5,761 nt of DNA, taken from the NCBI GenBank assembly GCA_945876015.1, contig CAMCNM010000140.1, positions 1 to 5,761 on the forward strand, in the 5' to 3' direction. Under the pieces are notes generated by a model that ran no database searches, was not told the origin of the DNA, and worked only from the letters and a program-made list of their open reading frames with translations. A program made the translations under genes and the position numbers. Source of the stretch: Gemmatimonas phototrophica. Its GTDB lineage: Bacteria; Gemmatimonadota; Gemmatimonadetes; Longimicrobiales; Gaopeijiaceae. Below, one piece after another: positions 1 to 5,761 of the stretch. Numbering within the stretch: the stretch's first letter is position 1; each line of letters begins with the position of its first letter.

Positions 1-1143
<1,143 letters not shown>

Positions 1144-1148
1144 CCGGC

Positions 1149-1958
1149 ATGGTGGACCTGCGCGGGGCGGCTGCGTTCCTGAAGGAGCGGCTGGGCGGCG
1201 ATCCGTTCCCGGTCGCGCTGGTCCTCGGCTCCGGGCTCGGGGGGCTGATCGACGCGGTCGAGCATCCTCTCTCCCGCGCCGTTTCCTTCGACGAGGTCGA
1301 GGGCTTTCCGGCCTCCGGTTTCGCGGGACACTCCGGCCGCTGGGTGGGGGGAATGCTCGAGGGGCGCCGCGTGCTGGTTCAGGCCGGACGCTATCATCTA
1401 TATGAGGGGCACCCTCTGGATGTAGTTTGCGCCCCGGTCCGGCTCGCCGCCGCGCTCGGCGCGCGCACGCTCGTGCTCACCAACGCTTCCGGCGGGATTC
1501 GTCCCGGATTCGCTCCCGGTACCCTGATGCTCCTGGAGAACCATCTGGATCTGATGACGAGGAGCGCGCTCGACTACGCGCCGGGGGGGATGCCTTCGGC
1601 GGCCGGTCTGTGGGACGACCGCCTGCTCGGGATCGCGTCGTCCTGCGCCGCGGAGCTCGGCATTCCGCTCGAGCGGGGTGTCTACGCGGGGATGCGGGGA
1701 CCTTCGTACGAGACGCCCGCGGAGATTCGCATGCTGTCGCGCCTCGGCGCGGACGTGGTGGGGATGTCCACGGTTCCGGAGGCGATCGCGGCGCGGGAGC
1801 TGGGACTCCACTGCCTCGGGCTGTCGCTCGTCACCAACCACGCCGCCGGCATCGTTTCCGCGCCTCTGGCGCACGCGGACGTGATCGAAGCCGGGAAAAA
1901 GGCGGCCCCGGCTCTCGGGCGGCTCCTCCGCGCGATCGTCCGGTCGCTTCCTGAATGA
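1149..1958 (+). CDS. punA: Purine-nucleoside phosphorylase (trimeric, inosine/guanosine type)
   Basis: Phosphorolysis of purine (deoxy)nucleosides to free base and (deoxy)ribose 1-phosphate in cytosolic purine salvage. From Met at 1149 the protein is 269 residues, normal for the homotrimeric class (about 270-290). Motifs in order: phosphate loop GSGLGG (27-32), HSGR (His61), GRYHLYEGH with Arg81, His83 and Glu86, TNASGG (111-116), then GPSYETPAE with Tyr187-Glu188 matching the human Phe200-Glu201 purine contacts. GMSTVPE (from 205) and SLVTNHAAG with Asn230 follow. Asn at the position of human Asn243, rather than the Asp of MTA phosphorylases, argues for 6-oxopurines (inosine, guanosine). His242 may match human His257. 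ATG 1134 would add five residues (MVVAG) and overlap the rhomboid stop, but has no usable ribosome-binding spacing. Codons around 1392-1430 are unusually A/T-ending. Convergent with thiD, 2 bases away. The symbol follows common usage. Confidence 0.94.
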   Translation: MVDLRGAAAFLKERLGGDPFPVALVLGSGLGGLIDAVEHPLSRAVSFDEVEGFPASGFAGHSGRWVGGMLEGRRVLVQAGRYHLYEGHPLDVVCAPVRLAAALGARTLVLTNASGGIRPGFAPGTLMLLENHLDLMTRSALDYAPGGMPSAAGLWDDRLLGIASSCAAELGIPLERGVYAGMRGPSYETPAEIRMLSRLGADVVGMSTVPEAIAARELGLHCLGLSLVTNHAAGIVSAPLAHADVIEAGKKAAPALGRLLRAIVRSLPE

Positions 1959-1960
1959 CC

Positions 1961-2782
1961 CTACGTCGGATCGGTGGGGGCGAAGTGGTTCACGGGTCCG
2001 TGACCCTCGCCCAGGTCGGGCGCGGTCGCGATCGCGCGCGCGACGAATTCGATCGCGCGGTCCGTCGCGTCGGTGAGCGGCAGGCCCAGCGCCAGGTTGG
2101 CCGCGATGGCCGCGGAGAGCGTGCAGCCCGTGCCGTGCGTGTTGCGAGCGGCGAGGCGAGGTCGGCTCCACGTGCGCTCCACGCTTCCGTCCCAGAGCAC
2201 GTCCACGGCCTCGCCGTCGGAGAGGTGTCCGCCCTTCACGAGCGCGGCGCGCGCGCCCATGCGCACGAGCTCGCGCGCCGCCCAGCGCATGTCGTCCGCA
2301 TTCGCGATTTCGCGGCCGGTGAGGATGCGGGCCTCGTGGAGGTTGGGCGTGATCAGCAGCGCGAGCGGGACCAGCTCCCGCACGAGCGCGGCTTCGGCGT
2401 CCCGGTCGAGCAGGCGATCACCGGATGTCGCCACCATGACCGGATCGAGGACGTAGCGCACCAGACGATGGTCCGAGAGTGCCCGCGCCACCGCGCTCAC
2501 CAGAGCCGCGGTGGCCAGCATGCCCGTCTTGGTGGCCGCGGGCTTCAGATCCTCGACGACCGCGTCGATCTGCGCGCGTACCACGTCCACCGGAACGGGA
2601 TGGACCGCCGACACGCGCACGGTGTTCTGCGCCGTGATCGCGGTGATCGCGCTGGTGCCGAACACGCCGAACGCGTGGAAGGTCTTGAGGTCGGCCTGGA
2701 TGCCGGCGCCCCCGCCCGAGTCGCTGCCCGCGATCGTGAGCGCCACGGCGGGCGGGCTCCGGTGTTCGTTGGTCTGGGGCAT
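1961..2782 (-). CDS. thiD: Hydroxymethylpyrimidine/phosphomethylpyrimidine kinase ThiD
   Basis: A 273-residue ribokinase-fold enzyme that phosphorylates 4-amino-5-hydroxymethyl-2-methylpyrimidine and then its monophosphate, giving the pyrimidine diphosphate for thiamine phosphate synthesis. Diagnostic motifs: [21 protein letters not shown] (positions 15-35, with Asp21 and the glycine run binding substrate), KTGML (85-89), DPVM (113-116), TPNLHE (145-150), VKGGH (182-186) and [20 protein letters not shown] (214-233), whose GTGC forms the anion hole. The Cys in GTGC (Cys220), in place of the ribokinase Asp, is typical of ThiD and separates it from most sugar kinases; pyridoxal kinase is a less likely alternative. 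The ATG at 2782 is the natural start, 15 residues before the first motif, but no good Shine-Dalgarno precedes it (only a weak GGAT), so it may be weakly initiated. No thiC, thiE or other thi gene, and no TPP riboswitch, is visible nearby. Confidence 0.96.
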   Translation of the reverse strand: MPQTNEHRSPPAVALTIAGSDSGGGAGIQADLKTFHAFGVFGTSAITAITAQNTVRVSAVHPVPVDVVRAQIDAVVEDLKPAATKTGMLATAALVSAVARALSDHRLVRYVLDPVMVATSGDRLLDRDAEAALVRELVPLALLITPNLHEARILTGREIANADDMRWAARELVRMGARAALVKGGHLSDGEAVDVLWDGSVERTWSRPRLAARNTHGTGCTLSAAIAANLALGLPLTDATDRAIEFVARAIATAPDLGEGHGPVNHFAPTDPT

Positions 2783-2874
2783 GCGGATCCGAGGTGCGAG
2801 GGGCGTACGAGGCGCGCGGGGAAAGATACCGGCGCGCGAACCTGGCTTGCACGGGGGATGGCACGGGAGAGCCC
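2783..2874. other. Divergent spacer between thiD and the RNA methyltransferase, with inverted repeat
   Basis: This 92-base gap must contain the start signals for thiD (minus) and the methyltransferase operon (plus). Its main structure is an imperfect inverted repeat: GCGCGCGG (2812-2819) against CCGGCGCGC (2829-2837), with one bulged G and a nine-base purine-rich loop containing GAAAGATA. The loop is one of the few A/T-rich spots in the spacer. I found no convincing -35/-10 pair. The space is too short for a normal TPP riboswitch plus promoter, and no THI-box sequence is recognisable. Confidence 0.4.
2865..2869 (+). promoter_or_regulatory. Ribosome binding site of the TrmH-family gene
   Basis: GGGAG five bases before ATG 2875. 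It selects this ATG over the in-frame GTG at 2794, whose extra 27 residues do not look like the family. The surrounding 12 bases recur before the prepilin peptidase start. Confidence 0.75.
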
Positions 2875-3648
2875 ATGGGCCTGAGCAAGGAGCGCGAGGG
2901 CCTGATCGGACGCCTCAAGGTCCGGCGCACGCGCGAGCGCGAAGGGCTCTTCCTGGTGGAGGGGATCCGCTCGACCGACGAGGCGCTCAGCTCCGGTGCC
3001 AAGCTGAAGTTCGCGGTGGTGTCCCCGCGCCTCGGCGCGCTGCGCGGCGGCGGCGCTCTGAAGGTGCGACTCGCGCGCGCGCGCATCGACACGGTCGAGG
3101 TCACCGACGACGAGCTCGCCGCGCTGTCGGACACCGAAGCGCCCCAGGGCGTGCTCGCGGTGTGCCCCGAGGCATCCCATGACATCGGCGGGCTGCCCCA
3201 CGGCGGGGTTCTCGTGCTCGACGGCGTGCAGGATCCGGGCAACGTGGGCACGCTGATCCGCGCCGCCGCGGCGTTCGGCCTCGCCGGCGTCGTCGCGCTC
3301 GACGGCACGGTGGATCCGTACAACCCCAAAGCCGTGCGCGCGGCCGCCGGAGCGATCTTCAGGGCGCGCGTGGTGCGGGCGCGGTGGACCGACGTCGAGC
3401 AGCCGCTGCGCGCTCGCGGGCCGATCCTGCTCGCGGACATGGGGGGCAAGGATGTCGCATCGCTCTCTCCGAGCAGCGACTGGTCGCTCGTGATCGGCAG
3501 CGAGGGCGCGGGTCCGCGCGCGGCCGTGCGCGACGTCGCGAGCGAGCGCATCGGCGTTCCGATGCCCGGGGGAGCGGAGTCGCTCAACGCCGGGGTCGCG
3601 GGAGCGATCCTCCTCTACGTCCTCACGCGGGAGAGCCCACGTGTCTGA
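2875..3648 (+). CDS. SpoU/TrmH-family RNA 2'-O-ribose methyltransferase
   Basis: A 257-residue SPOUT-class enzyme that transfers methyl from S-adenosylmethionine to a ribose 2'-OH of rRNA or tRNA in the cytosol. The N-terminal part (about 8-98), with [14 protein letters not shown] (26-38) and APQGVLAV (89-96), matches the RNA-binding SpoU substrate-binding domain. The C-terminal knotted domain shows all three family motifs: [20 protein letters not shown] (116-135, with Asn123 and catalytic Arg129), [10 protein letters not shown] (205-214) and [20 protein letters not shown] (226-245, with Ser236 and Asn238). Length fits RlmB-like and TsnR-like members. The exact target (a 23S position, as for RlmB, or a tRNA site) cannot be read from sequence, so no symbol is given. 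It is the first gene of an apparent three-gene operon and its stop overlaps the next start by eight bases. Confidence 0.94.
   Translation: MGLSKEREGLIGRLKVRRTREREGLFLVEGIRSTDEALSSGAKLKFAVVSPRLGALRGGGALKVRLARARIDTVEVTDDELAALSDTEAPQGVLAVCPEASHDIGGLPHGGVLVLDGVQDPGNVGTLIRAAAAFGLAGVVALDGTVDPYNPKAVRAAAGAIFRARVVRARWTDVEQPLRARGPILLADMGGKDVASLSPSSDWSLVIGSEGAGPRAAVRDVASERIGVPMPGGAESLNAGVAGAILLYVLTRESPRV
3629..3633 (+). promoter_or_regulatory. Ribosome binding site of prepilin peptidase, inside the upstream gene
   Basis: GGGAG seven bases before GTG 3641, within the last codons of the methyltransferase. It supports GTG 3641 over the in-frame ATG 3656. Confidence 0.7.
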
Positions 3649-4447
3649 GCGCTGGATGATCGCGCTGTTCGCGGGGCTGTTCGGGCTCACGATCGGCTCG
3701 TTCCTGAACGTGTGCAGCATGCGCTGGCCGCGGGACGAATCGGTCGTGCGGCCTCCCTCGCGCTGTCCGGGGTGCGGCAATCCCGTGCGGTGGTACGACA
3801 ACGTCCCCGTGCTGGGCTGGCTGATTCTGCGCGGCCGGTGCCGTGACTGCGGCATGGGAATCAGCGCGCAGTATCCGCTCGCCGAGCTCACCAGCGGGCT
3901 GGTGTGGGCGGGCGTGTTCTGGGTGCACGGGCTCACGCCGGAGTCCGCGCGCGGCGCGGTCTTCCTCACGATCCTGTTCGGGATCGCGCTCTCGGACGCC
4001 CGCTTCTACATCATTCCCGATCAGTTTTCGATCGGCGGAGCGGTGATCGGACTCGCGATGGCGTTTCTGCCCGAGGGACCGGAGCCGCTCGACTCCGTGA
4101 TCGGCCTCGCCGGCGGCTACGCGATGCTCTGGCTGGTGGGAATGGGCGGCACCTGGCTGATCAAGAGGACGCGGCCCGGCCGTCTCGAGGAGGCTGGCGT
4201 CGATAGCGCGCTCGGCGGTGGTGACGTGAAGATGATGGCGATGGTGGGCGCCTTCCTCGGACCCTGGGGGGTCGCGACCACGCTGTTCATGGGATCGGTC
4301 CTCGCGCTGCTCGTATTCGGCCCGATCTCGGCGCTCACCAAGCGGCTGATCCCCCTGGGGATCTTCCTGGCGGCAGGCGCCGAGGTATCCTATGTGTGGG
4401 GGGACGCGCTCCTCGCGTGGTACCAGACGACCATCCTGATGCAGTGA
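3641..4447 (+). CDS. pilD: Prepilin peptidase / N-methyltransferase (A24 family)
   Basis: A 268-residue inner-membrane aspartic protease that removes the leader peptide from type IV prepilins or type II secretion pseudopilins and methylates the new N-terminus. It begins with a hydrophobic helix followed by GSFLNVCSMRWPR (19-31), the family signature. The cytoplasmic loop has the zinc-binding cysteine pairs CPGC (42, 45) and CRDC (67, 70), typical of full-length bifunctional enzymes, then YPLAELTSG (78-86). The catalytic aspartates are Asp119 in ALSDARFYIIPD and Asp195 in GGGDVKMMAM. The IPLGIFLAAGA segment (237-247) is the usual C-terminal motif. Several further hydrophobic segments fit about eight membrane helices. 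Start GTG 3641 overlaps the upstream stop by eight bases and has a good ribosome binding site; its own stop overlaps the sulP start. No pilin or secretin gene is in the window, so the pathway served is undetermined and the symbol is the generic one. Confidence 0.96.
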   Translation: MSERWMIALFAGLFGLTIGSFLNVCSMRWPRDESVVRPPSRCPGCGNPVRWYDNVPVLGWLILRGRCRDCGMGISAQYPLAELTSGLVWAGVFWVHGLTPESARGAVFLTILFGIALSDARFYIIPDQFSIGGAVIGLAMAFLPEGPEPLDSVIGLAGGYAMLWLVGMGGTWLIKRTRPGRLEEAGVDSALGGGDVKMMAMVGAFLGPWGVATTLFMGSVLALLVFGPISALTKRLIPLGIFLAAGAEVSYVWGDALLAWYQTTILMQ

Positions 4448-5761
4448 GCCCTCTGAACTCGCCTTCATCGCCGACCGGCGGCCGCGCCGAAGACCGCGCG
4501 CTCTTCCGCTTCATCCCCGCCTTGGGCACCCTCCGCGGCTACAGCGTCAGGGACGCTCGCGGCGATCTCGTCGGTGGCCTTTCGGTCGCGGCGGTGGCAG
4601 TGCCGCAGGCGATGGCCTACGCGCTGATCGTGGGTCTGCCTCCCGAGATCGGCCTCTACACGGCGATCGTGATGACGGCCGTGGGCGCGCTGTTCGACTC
4701 CTCGCGGCAGCTCATCAACGGTCCGACCAACGCGATCTCGATCGCCCTTCTGGGCGCGATCGGCGGTATCGCGGATCCGAACGAGAGGGTACAGGCGGCG
4801 GCCTTCCTGGCCTTCATGATCGGCGCGATCCAGATGACGATCAGCTTCGCACGTCTGGGGGATCTCACGCGGTATGTGTCCCACTCGGTGATCGTCGGCT
4901 TCACTGCGGGCGCGAGCCTGCTGCTCGTGTTCGATCAGGTCAAGAACCTGTTCGGGCAGAAGACCGTGGCGGACGTTCACGACCACTTCCTCGTGCGCTT
5001 CTGGACCTCGCTCACGCTGGGCGGACCCGTGCACGGTCGGACCCTGGCGATCGGGCTCGCATCGATCGCGGTCATTCTTCTCCTGCGCCTGATCAAGCGT
5101 AGGCTCGACTGGCCGTTGTTCCCCGAGTTCCTGTGCACCGTGGTCCTGATGGCGGCCGTCACTGCGGTGTGGCGGATGGACGAGCAGGGGGTCGCGGTGG
5201 TGGGCCAGATTCCCGCGAGCCTTCCGGAGCCCAGCTTCCCACGGTTCGACTACGATTGGGTCCGTGAGTACGCGTCGGCCGCGCTCGCGATCGGCCTCCT
5301 GGGCATCCTCGAGGCGATCGCGATGGCGAAGTCGATCGCCGCGGTGACCCGGCAGAAGCTGGATCTGAACCAGCAGTGTCTGTCCGAAGGGGTCGCCAAC
5401 CTCGCGGGAAGCTTCTTCTCCTGCATGCCCGGATCGGGTTCGCTCACGCGCACCGCGATCAATCATCAGGCCGGCGGCCGCACGCAGTGGGCGGGCGTGA
5501 TCTCCGCGGTGGCGGTGGGGCTCACGATGATGGTGCTGGCCCCGTACGCTCGCTTCATCCCGCGCTCGGCGCTCGCGGGCCTCCTGATGCTGACCGCGGC
5601 GCGCATGGTGAGCATCAAGGATCTCAGGTACCACATGCGGGTGTCGCGCTTCGACGCCGTCATCGTGGTCACCACGGCGGTCGCGGCGTTCGCGATCTCG
5701 GTGGAGTTCTGCCTCCTGGTGGGCGTCATCATGTCGTTCCTGCTCGCGGTGCCGCGTACGG
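4444..5761 (+). CDS. SulP (SLC26-like) family anion transporter, cut by window end
   Basis: An open frame of 439 codons running off the right edge encodes a polytopic SulP-family secondary anion transporter or channel. Family features: GDLVGGLSVAAVAVPQAMAY (40-59) leading into GLPPEIGLY (64-72), the standard TM1-TM2 start; SSRQLINGPTNA (86-97); LLGILEAIAMAKSIA (285-299) with conserved Glu290; and MPGSGSLTRTAIN (328-340), equivalent to the SxTRTAxN region of TM10. About twelve hydrophobic segments are visible. The C-terminal STAS domain expected after about residue 440 would lie outside. Known members carry sulfate, bicarbonate or C4-dicarboxylates; the substrate cannot be deduced here. The preferred start is GTG 4444, overlapping the prepilin peptidase stop as GTGA; an in-frame GTG at 4417 is a poorer alternative. 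No clear Shine-Dalgarno precedes it, suggesting translational coupling. Third gene of the apparent operon. Confidence 0.94.
   Translation, partial: MSPLNSPSSPTGGRAEDRALFRFIPALGTLRGYSVRDARGDLVGGLSVAAVAVPQAMAYALIVGLPPEIGLYTAIVMTAVGALFDSSRQLINGPTNAISIALLGAIGGIADPNERVQAAAFLAFMIGAIQMTISFARLGDLTRYVSHSVIVGFTAGASLLLVFDQVKNLFGQKTVADVHDHFLVRFWTSLTLGGPVHGRTLAIGLASIAVILLLRLIKRRLDWPLFPEFLCTVVLMAAVTAVWRMDEQGVAVVGQIPASLPEPSFPRFDYDWVREYASAALAIGLLGILEAIAMAKSIAAVTRQKLDLNQQCLSEGVANLAGSFFSCMPGSGSLTRTAINHQAGGRTQWAGVISAVAVGLTMMVLAPYARFIPRSALAGLLMLTAARMVSIKDLRYHMRVSRFDAVIVVTTAVAAFAISVEFCLLVGVIMSFLLAVPRT

Noticed and set aside
1987..2005. Hairpin (about 7 bp stem with a bulged T, loop GGTC) near the convergent junction as a terminator
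   Set aside because: It lies in the thiD coding sequence and is not followed by a T-run on either strand, so it does not qualify as an intrinsic terminator.
1955..2884. Plus-strand open frame of 309 codons starting with an ATG that overlaps the phosphorylase stop
   Set aside because: It is antisense to thiD, which carries every ThiD motif. The translated product is Arg/Gly/His-rich with no family resemblance.
2418..3969. Two long minus-strand open frames (2418-3587 and 2545-3969) spanning the methyltransferase and part of the peptidase gene
   Set aside because: They overlap thiD in other frames and show low-complexity Arg/Pro/Ser-rich composition; the real genes on these strands have full motif sets.
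1782..5321. Three copies of the palindrome GCGATCGC (1782-1789, 2028-2035, 5314-5321), like the cyanobacterial HIP1 repeat
   Set aside because: All fall in coding sequence where Ala/Ile/Ala codons (GCG ATC GC) are common at this GC content. The proteins do not look cyanobacterial and the number is too small to claim enrichment without counting.
4465..5634. Long open frame of 389 codons on the minus strand opposite the SulP gene
   Set aside because: Its product is rich in Arg, His, Asp and Glu with no recognisable domain, as expected for the antisense of a GC-rich membrane-protein gene. The plus-strand frame has clear SulP motifs throughout.

Overview
This is a GC-rich (about two-thirds G+C by eye), densely packed bacterial chromosomal window carrying housekeeping and membrane-protein genes. 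I see no mobile element, CRISPR array, tRNA, rRNA or phage signature, and no sign of a new multi-gene system. The high GC, the presence of a prepilin peptidase and the style of the protein sequences would suit a Gram-negative-type environmental lineage such as Gemmatimonadota or Candidatus Eisenbacteria. That is a low-confidence inference: no gene here fixes the phylum.

Layout: (1) Positions 1-224, minus strand: the first 74 codons of dnaK (Hsp70), running off the left edge. (2) Positions 225-405: a divergent intergenic region with no CIRCE element and no convincing promoter. (3) Positions 406-1958, plus strand: a rhomboid intramembrane serine protease followed within a few bases by a trimeric-type purine nucleoside phosphorylase, probably one transcript. 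(4) Positions 1961-2782, minus strand: thiD (HMP/HMP-phosphate kinase), convergent with the phosphorylase and only 2 bases from it. (5) Positions 2783-2874: a 92-base divergent spacer with an imperfect GC-rich inverted repeat. (6) Positions 2875 to the right edge, plus strand: a SpoU/TrmH-family RNA 2'-O-methyltransferase, a prepilin peptidase and a SulP-family anion transporter (cut by the window end). These three are joined by 8-base and 4-base overlaps, so they are very likely a translationally coupled operon.

Functionally the window mixes protein quality control (DnaK, rhomboid), purine salvage (PNP), thiamine pyrimidine salvage or synthesis (ThiD), RNA modification (TrmH family), type IV pilus or type II secretion pseudopilin maturation (prepilin peptidase) and anion transport (SulP). 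No single pathway links them. The most notable points are the operon of three functionally unrelated genes, the near-zero convergent spacing at 1958/1961, the same 12-base string at two ribosome binding sites, and a short cluster of A/T-ending codons in the phosphorylase gene. All are modest observations.
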